This document shows positions 53,174 to 64,000 of a DNA stretch of 64,000 nucleotides, one piece after another. The translations under genes were made by a program, and so were the position numbers. The notes below the pieces were generated by a model, which saw only the letters and a program-made list of their open reading frames with translations, was not told the DNA's origin and did not search any database. The first letter of the stretch is position 1, and every line of letters starts with the position of its first letter. The DNA is from Palsa-504 sp963753195. Lineage in GTDB: Bacteria; Actinomycetota; Actinomycetes; Streptosporangiales; Streptosporangiaceae. Where the stretch lies: positions 62,001-126,000 of the forward strand of contig CAVWBH010000001.1 in NCBI GenBank assembly GCA_963753195.1, read 5' to 3'.

Positions 53174-53863
53174 ATGAATGAAGCGGCCATGCGTCCGCTG
53201 CGGGCCGGGAGCCCGCTGCGGACGCCCCGTGCGGCCGCGGTCGCCGGGATCATCTTCTCGGTGCTCCTGACCGCTGCGCTGGTGCTGCTGCGAGTCTCTG
53301 TCCCCGCTCATCCCGCGGTCCCGGGATCGTGGTTGACCAATTCGCACCGCCGGGCCGCGGTGGCGATCGCGCTGAATCTCGTCCCATTCGCCGGGATCGC
53401 GTTCCTGTGGTTCGTCGGGGTGCTCAGGGACCGGATCGGGGAGCGCGAGGACCGCTTCTTCGCGACCGTGTTCCTGGGCAGCGGCCTGCTGTTCGTCGCC
53501 ATGATCTTCGTCGCCGCCGCGATCACCGGCGCCGTGATCGCGGCGGCGACCTCCAGCCCGCCCGACGCGGGAACCCTGGCGGTGGGGCGCATCGTCACCG
53601 GGATCTTGCTGAACGTCTATGCGATGCGGATGGCGGCGGTCTTCACGCTGACCACCGTGACCATCGCGCGCCGCACTGAGATCGTTTCCAGGTGGCTCAC
53701 CCTGGCCGGGTTCGTGACCGCGCTCGTGCTGCTGATCGGCGTCGGCTTCTCACCCTGGGTGGAGCTGCTGTTCCCAGCATGGATCCTGGCCTTGAGCATC
53801 GATATCCTGGCGACCGGCCTGAGGTCCCCGGTGAGCGCCGTGGCCCCGGCCGACCAGGGATGA
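53174..53863 (+). CDS. Predicted multi-pass membrane protein
   Basis: 229 aa from the ATG near 53174, preceded by a G-rich ribosome binding site. Five or six hydrophobic helices, with one conserved-looking loop LRDRIGEREDRFFATVFLGSGLLF and a late TLTTVTIARRTEIVSRWLTLAGF. No family recognised with confidence. It ends 15 bases before the convergent GMC oxidoreductase stop. The DosR-type box upstream could also serve this gene. Confidence 0.7.
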   Translation: MNEAAMRPLRAGSPLRTPRAAAVAGIIFSVLLTAALVLLRVSVPAHPAVPGSWLTNSHRRAAVAIALNLVPFAGIAFLWFVGVLRDRIGEREDRFFATVFLGSGLLFVAMIFVAAAITGAVIAAATSSPPDAGTLAVGRIVTGILLNVYAMRMAAVFTLTTVTIARRTEIVSRWLTLAGFVTALVLLIGVGFSPWVELLFPAWILALSIDILATGLRSPVSAVAPADQG

Positions 53864-53877
53864 TCGGCCGGGGCGGG

Positions 53878-55434
53878 TCAGCTGAGCCGTTGGAGCAGGT
53901 GGTCGCCGACCCGGACGGCGTTGGCCATCGCGGTCAGGGCGGGGTTCACCGCGCTGATGCTCGGGAAGAAGCTGGTGTCGACGACGTAGAGGTTGTCGAG
54001 TTCGTGGGCCCGGCAGTCGGCGTTGAGCACCGATGTGGCCGGGTCCGAGCCGAACCGGACCGTCCCGGCCTGGTGCGCGCAGCCGGCCACCGGGATGTCG
54101 GTCTTCAGGTACGCGAACCGGTGAGCCAGGTGGCCGGGATGCATGTGCAGCGAGCCGAGCATCGAGTGGAGCTGCTGGTACAGCCGCTTGGCCGCGGTGG
54201 GGTTGCTCGGCGTGTAGGCCAGGTGGATGCCGCCGTCCGGGCCGAGGGTGACCCGGTTGTCGGGCTGCGGCAGGTCCTCGGTGGACAGCCAGAAATCCAC
54301 GGCGTGCTCGGCGACGTCGCGCAGCGCCCAGTTCGGCGCGAACCTGGTCTCAAGGGGCTTCTCGCCGCGGAACATGGCCGCCTGTGATTTGCCGATCATC
54401 TGGATGTTGCCCATCGGGTAGTCGAAGTCCGGGCCGCTGAAGTAGAAGTCATTGAAGGCGAGGGTCTTCTGGAACACGGTCGGGTTCGGGTCCTGGGACA
54501 GGGCCAGAACGGCCTGGCTATCGTGGTACATGAAGTTGCGGCCGACCTGATCGGAGCCGTTGGCCAGCCCGTTCGGGTGCTTGTCGTTGGCCGAGGCCAG
54601 CAGCAGCTTGGCGGAGTTGGCCGCACCGCAGGAGACGACCACGATGTCACCCTGATACCGCTCGGTCTGGCCGTCGCGCTCGACCACGACCTGGGTGACC
54701 GCGGTCCCGGCCGAGTTGGTCTCCAGCTTGGTCACCAGTGCGTTCCGGACCAGGGTGACGTTGGCGTGCTCGAGGGCAGGCCGGACGCCGGACACCTCGG
54801 CGTCAGACTTGGCGTGCAGCGGGCACGGGAAGCCGTCGCAGGCATTGCATTTCACGCAGATGCTGTAGGGCAGGTCCGCCTCGTTGAGCCTGACGCCGCA
54901 CGGCGCGTGGAACGGGTGATAGCCGGCCGCGGCCAGGTCGTCGGAGAGCTGCTGGATCCGGGGCTCGTGGGAGACCGCCGGGTACGGGTAGGGCGCGCTG
55001 GCCGGCGGCTCGGTCGGATCCTCGCCCCGCGCGCCGTGCACCTCGTACATCGACTCGGCTGCGGTGTAGTAAGGCTCCATGTCCGCATACGAGATGGGCC
55101 AGGCGGGCGACAGCCCGTCGTGGTGGCGCAGTTCGCCGAAGTCCTCGGCGCGCATCCGGTACAGCGCGGCTCCGTACAGCTTGGTGGCGCCCCCCACGAA
55201 GTAGTGCACCTGCGGCTGGTAGAACGACTTGGCCTTCGGGTCATACCAGCTGTCCTGGGAGATGTAGCGGCCGTCGACGAATACGTCCACGGTGGACCAG
55301 TTCTCCGGCTCACGGGGCAGCCAGTCGCCGCGCTCGAGCAGCAGGATGCGCTTACCCGAGGGAGCCAGGTGCCGGGCCAGCGTGCCGCCGCCCGCCCCGG
55401 TGCCGATGATGATCACGTCGTACTGACCGTCCAT
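53878..55434 (-). CDS. GMC-family FAD-dependent oxidoreductase
   Basis: 518 aa from ATG 55434. N-terminal FAD motif IIGTGAGGGTLARHLA, the GMC signature region VGGATKLYGAALYRM, and a Cys-rich stretch (CVKCNACDGFPCPLHAKSDAEVSG) seen in some bacterial GMC enzymes. The C-terminal GCAHQAGTVRFG and SINPA-like SAVNPALTAMANA segments carry the catalytic His and Asn positions. Oxidises an alcohol or sugar; substrate unknown. Last gene in the minus-strand run cydA-cydB-cyclase-GMC, 37 bases after the cyclase. Confidence 0.9.
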   Translation of the reverse strand: MDGQYDVIIIGTGAGGGTLARHLAPSGKRILLLERGDWLPREPENWSTVDVFVDGRYISQDSWYDPKAKSFYQPQVHYFVGGATKLYGAALYRMRAEDFGELRHHDGLSPAWPISYADMEPYYTAAESMYEVHGARGEDPTEPPASAPYPYPAVSHEPRIQQLSDDLAAAGYHPFHAPCGVRLNEADLPYSICVKCNACDGFPCPLHAKSDAEVSGVRPALEHANVTLVRNALVTKLETNSAGTAVTQVVVERDGQTERYQGDIVVVSCGAANSAKLLLASANDKHPNGLANGSDQVGRNFMYHDSQAVLALSQDPNPTVFQKTLAFNDFYFSGPDFDYPMGNIQMIGKSQAAMFRGEKPLETRFAPNWALRDVAEHAVDFWLSTEDLPQPDNRVTLGPDGGIHLAYTPSNPTAAKRLYQQLHSMLGSLHMHPGHLAHRFAYLKTDIPVAGCAHQAGTVRFGSDPATSVLNADCRAHELDNLYVVDTSFFPSISAVNPALTAMANAVRVGDHLLQRLS

Positions 55435-55471
55435 GCTGTGCTCCTTCCCAGGCCGGGGCCGGCCTGCGGGT

Positions 55472-56401
55472 TCAGAAAATGGCGAGCGGGTTGACGGGCG
55501 AGCCGGTCGCGGCGCGGAGCCGCAGCGGGGCGACGACACAGAGGAACGACCAGCGGTTCAGCTCATCGCACACTGCGACGAGGTCGTCGAGTTGCAGCCA
55601 GTCCAGCAGGTGCAGGCCCATCGCGTTGACGGCGAGCACGTGCACCGGAAAGTCGACATCCTCGGTCGTACTGGGCGCCGTGTCGTTGTTGCCGTCGCTG
55701 CCCAGGGCCGCGATCCGCCGTTCCGCGAGGAGTTCCATGGCCGCTGGATGCAACCCGGCGCGCGCATGCGCGGCGTCCCACGGCCCGAGCGTCCTGCGCC
55801 GGCTGCGGTGGCCGACCCGGACGAAGAGCAGATCGCCCGGCTCGATGCGGACCGCCTGCGCCGCCTGCGCCGCGATCAGGTCTTCGGTGGTCACGTGATC
55901 ACCCGGCTCGAGCCACGGCACTCCCCGCAACCGCGGAATGTCGAGCAGCAGGCCACGGCCGACGATCCCGCCGGCCGCCGCCTCGATGGACAGCTCGGTC
56001 GCCCCCCCGGCCGTGACGGCGCCCGGGCTCAGGCCGTTGTAGAGGGTCCCGTCGAAGATCACGTGGGACAGGGCGTCGATGTGGCTGTCGGCGTTGCCGT
56101 GGATGTTCATGGCCACCCGGTCCAGGGCGAATGAGAGCCCGGAAGCGGCACCCGGACCGGTCCCGGTCGCCGTCATCTGATGTACGGCGGGATCGGGGTT
56201 GTCGGGCGTCACCTCGCTCTCCACCGGCGCCTCCAGCGACACCGCGCGGCCGCGCCGGACATCACCAGCCGCCGCCACCACCTGCGCAGGTGAGATGTTG
56301 TTCAGCGCCCCCAGCCGGTCGGCTGGCCCGCGCCGGGACATGCGCTGCACCCGGTCGTAAAGGGCCCGGAACTCGCCGGCGCTCAGCTCGAAGTCGCTCA
56401 T
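55472..56401 (-). CDS. Cyclase family protein (kynurenine formamidase-like)
   Basis: 309 aa. The metal motif is recognisable but altered: GNADSHIDALSHV supplies the H-x-D-x3-H set in place of the usual HxGTHxDxPxH. The second half contains FVRVGHRSRR and GSDGNNDTAPS. These cyclases hydrolyse amides or lactones, for example formylkynurenine. It sits 12 bases after cydB, so likely in the same operon, and before a GMC oxidoreductase. Substrate not predictable. Confidence 0.87.
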   Translation of the reverse strand: MSDFELSAGEFRALYDRVQRMSRRGPADRLGALNNISPAQVVAAAGDVRRGRAVSLEAPVESEVTPDNPDPAVHQMTATGTGPGAASGLSFALDRVAMNIHGNADSHIDALSHVIFDGTLYNGLSPGAVTAGGATELSIEAAAGGIVGRGLLLDIPRLRGVPWLEPGDHVTTEDLIAAQAAQAVRIEPGDLLFVRVGHRSRRRTLGPWDAAHARAGLHPAAMELLAERRIAALGSDGNNDTAPSTTEDVDFPVHVLAVNAMGLHLLDWLQLDDLVAVCDELNRWSFLCVVAPLRLRAATGSPVNPLAIF

Positions 56402-56412
56402 CTCGCCCGGAC

Positions 56413-57492
56413 TTATCCCGTCCGGCCGGAGGGCTCGCTGGGAGCCGGAGACCGGGGTCCCGGCTCCGGCGCCGGCCCGGCTGACAGGGCGGGCGGGAGA
56501 AATTCCTGCCGGCTGACGCGGCGCCGGAACACGTAGTAGGTCCAGGTCTGGTAGGCCAGGACCAGCGGCAGGAAGATGATGACGACGACGGTCATGGCCT
56601 TGAGCGAGTACGCGTTGGACGCGGTGTTGTGCACGGTGAGGTTGTAGGCGGGGCTGGTGGAGGAGACCATCACGTTGGGGTAAAGGTCGACGAAGATCGA
56701 CAGGATGCAGGAGGCGATGGTGACCGTGGTCGCGGCGAAGGCGAAGCCCCCGCGGCGGGCGTAGACCAGCCAGACGGCGGCGATGACGGCGAGCACGGCG
56801 AGCAGCTCGATCACGTTGAGGAAGAAGGTCGTGCTGGCGGTCACGTGGGTCCAGATGATGAAGCCGATGACGGCGGCGCCGGTGAAGGGGGCCACGCGGC
56901 GGGCCACCAGCCAGGACCGCTCCTCCATGTCGCCGGTGGTCTTCAGGGACAAGAACGTCGCGCCGTGCAGCAGGCAGACCAGGACCAGGGTGATGCCGGT
57001 GAACAGGGCGTAGGGCTGGAGCAGGTCCCAGAAGGAGCCGGTGAAATTCTGGTCCGAGTTGATGGGCAGTCCGTGCAGCAGCCCGGCCAGGGCCACGCCG
57101 ATCAGGAGCGGGGCCAGCAGGCTGCCCCCGGTCAGCAGGCCATCCCAGGTGCGGCGCCAGCGGGCCGCGTCCCGCTTGCCGCGGTACTCAAAGGCCACGC
57201 CGCGGAGGATCAAACTGGCCAGCAGCAGGACCAGCGCGAGGTTGTAGGCCGAGAACATGGTGGCGTACCAGCCCGGGAACGCGGCGAACATCCCCGCCCC
57301 GGCCACGATCAGCCAGACCTCGTTGCCGTCCCACAGCGGCCCGATCGTGTTGATGGCCGCCCGGCGGCCCGCCTCGTCGGTGCCGATCAGCCCGTGCAGC
57401 ATGCCGACGCCGAAGTCGAACCCCTCCAGGATGAAGAAGCCGGTCCACAGCACGGCGATGACGATGTACCAGAACGGGACGAGACTGCTCAT
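56413..57492 (-). CDS. cydB: Cytochrome bd oxidase subunit II
   Basis: 359 aa. Eight to nine helices; the N-terminal FFILEGFDFGVGMLHG and WDGNEVWLIVAGAGMFAAFPGWYA motifs are diagnostic for CydB. Forms the membrane quinol oxidase with CydA. It starts 11 bases after the cydA stop. The polar tail (EFLPPALSAGPAPEPGPRSPA) is longer than usual. Confidence 0.95.
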   Translation of the reverse strand: MSSLVPFWYIVIAVLWTGFFILEGFDFGVGMLHGLIGTDEAGRRAAINTIGPLWDGNEVWLIVAGAGMFAAFPGWYATMFSAYNLALVLLLASLILRGVAFEYRGKRDAARWRRTWDGLLTGGSLLAPLLIGVALAGLLHGLPINSDQNFTGSFWDLLQPYALFTGITLVLVCLLHGATFLSLKTTGDMEERSWLVARRVAPFTGAAVIGFIIWTHVTASTTFFLNVIELLAVLAVIAAVWLVYARRGGFAFAATTVTIASCILSIFVDLYPNVMVSSTSPAYNLTVHNTASNAYSLKAMTVVVIIFLPLVLAYQTWTYYVFRRRVSRQEFLPPALSAGPAPEPGPRSPAPSEPSGRTG

Positions 57493-57502
57493 CGTGACCC
57501 CT

Positions 57503-58888
57503 TTAGTACTGGACGGCCGGCACCGGCGCGTCCACGTCGGCCTCCGTGCGCGGAGGCGGGAGCTGCTGGCGGGAGTACTTCAGCATCAGCAGCAGGTCGA
57601 CGGTGCCGAGCACGCCGTACAGCAGGACGAAGGCCACCAGGCTGATCCACAGCCAGGTGACGCTGACGGTCGGCGAGATCCCGTTCTTGGTCAGCATGAT
57701 GCCCTGCACGATCCACGGCTGCCGGCCGCTTTCGGTCAGGAACCAGCCCGCGGTATTCATGCCGAACGGCAGCACCGCCCCCCACACCGCCACCAAGAGG
57801 AACACCCGGGATGTCGCGAGCTTTTTCCGCCGGATCAGCCACAGCCCCCAGACCGATATGCCCAGGACCAGGACTCCCAGGTAGGCCATGACCCGCATCG
57901 ACCAGTACTGGATGAACACGTTCGGCACGTAGTTACCCGGACCGTACTGCTGGGTGTACTGCTGCTGCAGCGGGTTCAGCCCGACCACCTTGCCGTTCCA
58001 GTGGTTGGTGGCCAGCAGCGAGAGCAGGTGCGGGATCTCGATGATCTGGGTCGGGGTCTGGTCGTTGTTGCCGCCGCCGATCTGGAACAGCGAGAACGAG
58101 CACGGCTGGCACGTGTTCCACTGCGCTTCGGCCGCCGCGATCTTCATCGGCTGGTACGTGGCCTCGATCACCCCGAGTTCATCGCCCACCAGCATGGTGA
58201 ACAGGATCGCCGGGACCAGGAGGATCAGCGACAGCCGCGCTGAGCGGGTGAATACTTCACGCTCGCCGCCGTGCCGCAACTGCCACGCCGAGACCGCCAG
58301 CATGACCATGGTGCCGGTGACCAGCGAGACGAACAGGACCTTCGCGTATCCCCACACGAACACCGGGTTGGTGAACAGGGCCCAGATGTCGTTCAGCTGC
58401 GGCTTGCCGCCGACCATGGTGTAGCCGACCGGGTGCTGCATCCAGGAATTGGCCGCCAGGATGAACGCCGCCGACAGCGCGGAGCCGAACGAGACGGCCC
58501 AGATCGTCGCCAGGTGGATCCGGCGCGGTAGCTTGTCCCAGCCGAACAGCCACAGGCCCAGGAACGTCGACTCCAGGAAGAACGCGGCCAGTCCCTCCAT
58601 CGCCAGCGGCGCGCCGAAGACGTTGCCGACCAGCCGGGAGTACGCGCCCCAGTTCATCCCGAACTGGAACTCTTGCACAATCCCGGTCACCACGCCGATC
58701 GCCACGTTGATGACCAGCAGCGTGCCGAAGAACCGGGTCAGCCGCAGGTACTCATCGCGCTTGCTGCGATACCACGCCGTCTGCAGCAACGCGGTCAGGA
58801 AGGCCAGGCCGATCGTGATCGGGACGAAGAAGAAATGATTGATCGACACAAAGGCGAACTGCACCCGCGCCAAGTCGACGTTAGTCAT
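57503..58888 (-). CDS. cydA: Cytochrome bd oxidase subunit I
   Basis: 461 aa. Haem-ligand His in the first helix region (VSINHFFFVPITIGLAFLTALL), FGMNWGAYSRLVGNVFGAPLAMEG, a Q-loop with the quinol-binding region, and MNTAGWFLTESGRQPW, which is the CydA GWxxxExGRQPW motif. High-affinity quinol oxidase used at low oxygen and under oxidative or NO stress. No cydCD genes follow. The 277-bp upstream region carries the shared dyad at 58986. Confidence 0.96.
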   Translation of the reverse strand: MTNVDLARVQFAFVSINHFFFVPITIGLAFLTALLQTAWYRSKRDEYLRLTRFFGTLLVINVAIGVVTGIVQEFQFGMNWGAYSRLVGNVFGAPLAMEGLAAFFLESTFLGLWLFGWDKLPRRIHLATIWAVSFGSALSAAFILAANSWMQHPVGYTMVGGKPQLNDIWALFTNPVFVWGYAKVLFVSLVTGTMVMLAVSAWQLRHGGEREVFTRSARLSLILLVPAILFTMLVGDELGVIEATYQPMKIAAAEAQWNTCQPCSFSLFQIGGGNNDQTPTQIIEIPHLLSLLATNHWNGKVVGLNPLQQQYTQQYGPGNYVPNVFIQYWSMRVMAYLGVLVLGISVWGLWLIRRKKLATSRVFLLVAVWGAVLPFGMNTAGWFLTESGRQPWIVQGIMLTKNGISPTVSVTWLWISLVAFVLLYGVLGTVDLLLMLKYSRQQLPPPRTEADVDAPVPAVQY

Positions 58889-58985
58889 CTACACCCCTTG
58901 GTCAGGACGGCTGCCGCAGACATGAGACCCGTCCTTGCCGCTAGTGACTGGTCCTGACTTTCACCTACTCAACGCCGGCCGGGCA

Positions 58986-59002
58986 TCACCCATCAGGGGT
59001 GA
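58986..59002. promoter_or_regulatory. Shared dyad motif upstream of cydA (perfect palindrome)
   Basis: TCACCC-ATCAG-GGGTGA; the arms extend to ATCACCC and GGGTGAT (58985-59003). It lies 98-114 bases upstream of the cydA start. Confidence 0.7.
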
Positions 59003-59066
59003 TTACTCCGCCTGCGGCAGTACCTTAAGCAAAGTCAGGAGCACCTACCTGATATATGGCTGATCC

Positions 59067-59107
59067 TTTTATTCGGGGATGGCCGGGAACGTTTATTCGG
59101 GGACGGC
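59067..59107. repeat. Two copies of TTTATTCGGGGAYGGC in the gap between glgX and cydA
   Basis: Copies at about 59068-59083 and 59092-59107 differ by one base and are 24-25 bases apart. AT-rich start and close spacing suggest a promoter or a binding-site pair. Confidence 0.45.
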
Positions 59108-59165
59108 TCTGTCCGCACATATGTTCTGGCCGGAAATGTCGCTGAGCTATGCCGAAACGGCGCGG

Positions 59166-61369
<2,204 letters not shown>

Positions 61370-61373
<4 letters not shown>

Positions 61374-64000
61374 TGCTGGGCCCTTCCTGCTAGGTCGCGC
61401 AGGACGTCTCCGAACGCCCGGACCGCACCATGCCGGCGCAGGATCACATCAGCGATCAGGCCAGTCCATCCGGTCTGGTGGAAGGCGCCGATCGCGGCGC
61501 CGTTGTCGCCGTGGAAGTACTCGCTGAAGATCAGGTTGTCCTTCCAGGCCGGATCGTTCTGCATCCTCTCGGTCCCGCCGAAGCAGGCCCGGCGCCCGTT
61601 CTCATCCCTGGTGAACAAAGAGATCAGCCGGTCCTGCAGGTCGGCGACGATCAGGTCCAGGGTGAGCCGCTTCCCCGACCCGGTCGGGTACTCGATCTCG
61701 AAGTCAGCACCGTAGAACCGGTGGTAGCGCTCCAGCGACTCGACCACCAGGTAGTTGACCGGCATCCAGATCGGGCCGCGCCAGTTGGAGTTGCCGCCGA
61801 ACATCGACGTGGTCGACTCGGCCGGCTCGTAGTCGATGGAGGACTGGTAGCCCTGGGCATCGAACTGGTAGGGATGATCGCGGTGGTAGGCCGACAGCGC
61901 GCGCAGGCCGTGCGGGGACAAGAACTCGCTCTCATCGAACAGCTTGGCGAACAGCCGCTCCAGCTGGGCGGGCCGGGCCACCGACAGCAGCATCCGCTGC
62001 TGGCCCCCCTCGCCGCGCAGCTGCGGGGTCTCGGCCAGCTTCTCGTAGTCCCCGACGCCCTCGTGCTGCAGGAACCGCTTGAACAGCTTGTTCATGGTCA
62101 GCGCGTTGTTCAGCATGTTGCCGTCGATGACCCCGGCGGCCAGCGCCGGGATGATCCCCACCATGGAGTGCACCTTGACCGGGACGCTGTAGCCCGCGGG
62201 GGTGACCAGCCGGTCGTAGAACAGCCCGTCGCCGTCGTCCCACAGGCCCTGCTGGTCCAGCGCGGTGCGGATGCCCGCGAAATGCTCCAGGAACTTCAGC
62301 ACCAGATCCTGGGCCTTACGCTCGCCGGTCCAGTTCAGGATGGCGGCCATGGTGCCCAGCGCCAGCGCGTAAGAGCCCATCCAGCCGGTGGCGTCGGACT
62401 GCTCCAGGGTGTAGCCCGCGGGCAGGTGGGACCGGTCGATCGGGCCGATATTGTCCAGGCCGAGGAAGCCGCCCTCGAAGACGTTGTTGCCGTTGGCGTC
62501 CTCGCGGTTGACCCACCAGGTGAAGTTGACCAGGAGCTTGTCGAAGACCCGGGACAGGAAGTCGAGGTCGGTGCCGCCGTCGATGGCGAAGACCTGCAGC
62601 GCGGCCCAGGCGTGCACCGGCGGGTTGACGTCGCCGAAGTCCCATTCGTACGCCGGCAGTGCGCCTTGGGGATGCTGGAACCACTCCCGGCAGATCAAGA
62701 TCAGCTGGTACTTGGCGAAGGCCGGGTCCAGGTGGGCCAGGGTGACCGTGTGGAAGGCCAGGTCCCAGGCGGCGAACCAGGGATACTCCCACTTGTCCGG
62801 CATGGAGATGATGTCGAACCCGTCGAAGTTGCGCCACTTGGAGTTCCGGCCGCTCTTGCGCACCTCGGGCGGCTTGGGCTGGGTCGGGTCCCCGTCCAGC
62901 CACCGGGCCACGTCGTAGTAGAACAGCTGCTTGCTCCACAGCATGCCCGCGGAGGCCTGCCGCAGCACCAGTGCCTCGTCCGCGCTGGCGCTGGCCGGGG
63001 TGAGCTCGGTGTAGAACTCATCGGCTTCGGCCCGGCGCTCGGCCATCACCTGGTCGAAGTCGTGGCCGAGCGCGGCGGTCGCGCTGAGCGCGGCCTGGCC
63101 CGGCCCGTTACCGGCCGGCCGCAGCCGCAGCCGCAGCTCGGCGGTCTGGCCGGCCGGGACGGTGACCTGGTACCAGAACGCGCATTTGGTCCCGGTGTCG
63201 GCGGGGTTGACGGTGGGCGCGCCGTGGATCACGTGGTCGTTGATGCCATCCTTGGGATAGGCCGTGACCGGCTGCGCGCCGTACAACCGGGCGTCATTGG
63301 TCTCGTTCTCGCAGAACAGCAGCTGCGGCTCAGCCCCCCCGGGGCCAGCCGCGGCAATGAGCTCCAGGGTGCCCAGGAACGGGTGGTCAATGAGGACCGA
63401 CTGGTCACCGGAGGCCCGCAGGCTCGGCCGGGGCTCGCTGTCACCCCAGGACCACGTGTTGCGGAACCAGGCGGTGGGCAGCACGTGGATGGTTTCTGCC
63501 TCCGGCCCCGCGTTGGTGATCTCGATGGCCATCAGCAGGTCGTCCGGGCTGGCCTTGGCGTAGTGGACCTCGGTGATCCAGTACCGGTCATCGTTGAACG
63601 CGCCGGTGTCGAGCAGCTCGTACTCGGGCTCGTACCGGCTCCGGTGCGCATTGGTGTCGACCAGGTCCTGATAGGGGAACGCGCCCTGCGGGTAGTGGTA
63701 GCGCCACCGGTTCCAGGCGTGGCTGGGCACGGCGTCCAGGTACCACCAGTACTCCTTGACGTCCTCGCCGTGGTTGCCCTGCGGGCCGGTCAGCCCGAAC
63801 GCGCGCTCTTTGAGGATCGGGTCCCGCCCGTTCCATAGCGCCAGGCTCAGGCACAGCCGCTGCTCGATGTCGCAGAACCCGGCCAGCCCGTCCTCGCCCC
63901 ACCGGTAGGCCCGGGACCGGGCGTGATCATGCGGCAGGTAATCCCACGCGTTGCCCTCGGCGCTGTAGTCTTCCCGCACCGTGCCCCACTGCCGCTCGCT
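61370..64000 (-). CDS. MGH1-like/GH63-type glycosidase (5' end outside window)
   Basis: About 877 residues remain, open to the right edge; the N-terminal ERQWGTVREDYSAEGNAWDYLPHDHARSRAYRWGEDG is present but the start codon is not. An N-terminal beta domain precedes a C-terminal (alpha/alpha)6 barrel with WDLAFHTVTLAHLDPAFAK, YEWDFGDVNPPVHAWA and NWRGPIWMPVNYLVVESL, as in mannosylglycerate hydrolase or GH63 glucosidase families. Upstream partner of glgX with a four-base overlap. The natural substrate, possibly a compatible-solute glucoside or an alpha-glucan oligosaccharide, is not certain. Confidence 0.9.

Noticed and set aside
59090..59115. Second DosR-type box upstream of cydA
   Set aside because: TTCGGGGAC and GTCC are present, but the spacing between the half-sites is two bases too long for the consensus.
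61430..63838. 802-aa plus-strand ORF
   Set aside because: Antisense of the GH63-type glycosidase; no recognisable domain.

Overview
This 64 kb window comes from a high-GC chromosome, and strong GC bias at third codon positions marks nearly every real gene. The gene content points to a soil-type actinomycete: an Lsr2 nucleoid protein, DUF3349 and DUF5998 proteins, an ECF41 sigma factor, an RHS/YD-repeat toxin, MalT-like LuxR (LAL) regulators, a two-gene cytochrome bd operon and an actinobacterial 2-oxoglutarate dehydrogenase E2/E3 pair. I cannot name the genus. I see no tRNA, rRNA, CRISPR array, intact insertion sequence or prophage.

Layout. 0-4 kb: two tandem paralogous membrane proteins, then an epimerase/ECF41 sigma pair behind a close match to the ECF41 promoter, then an intradiol dioxygenase. 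4-10.5 kb (minus strand): secreted class A beta-lactamase-like protein, SDR39U1 epimerase, sucB (E2), lpdA (E3) and a frameshifted leucyl aminopeptidase. 10.7-18.5 kb: membrane glycosyltransferase, ChrB-like protein divergent from a FTR1-like EXXE membrane protein, and a minus-strand block holding a DesK-type two-component system, a two-gene ABC exporter (permease frameshifted) and a pentapeptide-DinB protein. 18.5-23.3 kb: autoregulated TetR gene running into an SDR remnant, peptidase E-like, YCII and a large beta-helix membrane protein. 23.5-28.5 kb: RHS toxin, probable immunity gene and a stand-alone LigD-type phosphoesterase. 29-32.4 kb: lsr2, an internally shortened PQQ-propeller lipoprotein flanked by a 60-bp direct repeat, and cobS. 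32.5-38.3 kb: DUF5998 protein, alkaline-phosphatase-superfamily enzyme, sulfurtransferase, a deletion-damaged PiT phosphate permease with two small partners, and a PRC-barrel protein. 38.4-59 kb: a stress-flavoured block (glutamate decarboxylase, DUF1345, CPA1 antiporter, DUF1622, arylsulfatase, two convergent LAL regulators, GMC oxidoreductase, cyclase, cydAB). 59-64 kb: glgX and the start of a GH63/MGH1-like glycosidase operon.

Two themes stand out. First, a dyad of form TCAYCC-N5-GGRTGA lies between genes at four places in the 38-59 kb block (39838, 43173, 47675, 58986), with a weaker copy at 42182. It sits next to gadB, DUF1345/antiporter, arylsulfatase/LAL and cydA, and a near-perfect DosR-type box precedes the second LAL gene. 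Together these suggest an acid/low-oxygen stress regulon. Second, the window carries several gene lesions: three apparent one-base indels (pepA, ABC permease, RHS immunity gene), internal deletions in the PiT permease and the PQQ protein, a truncated SDR and a decayed methyltransferase. Some may be assembly errors; the repeat-flanked PQQ locus and the methyltransferase look like genuine decay.
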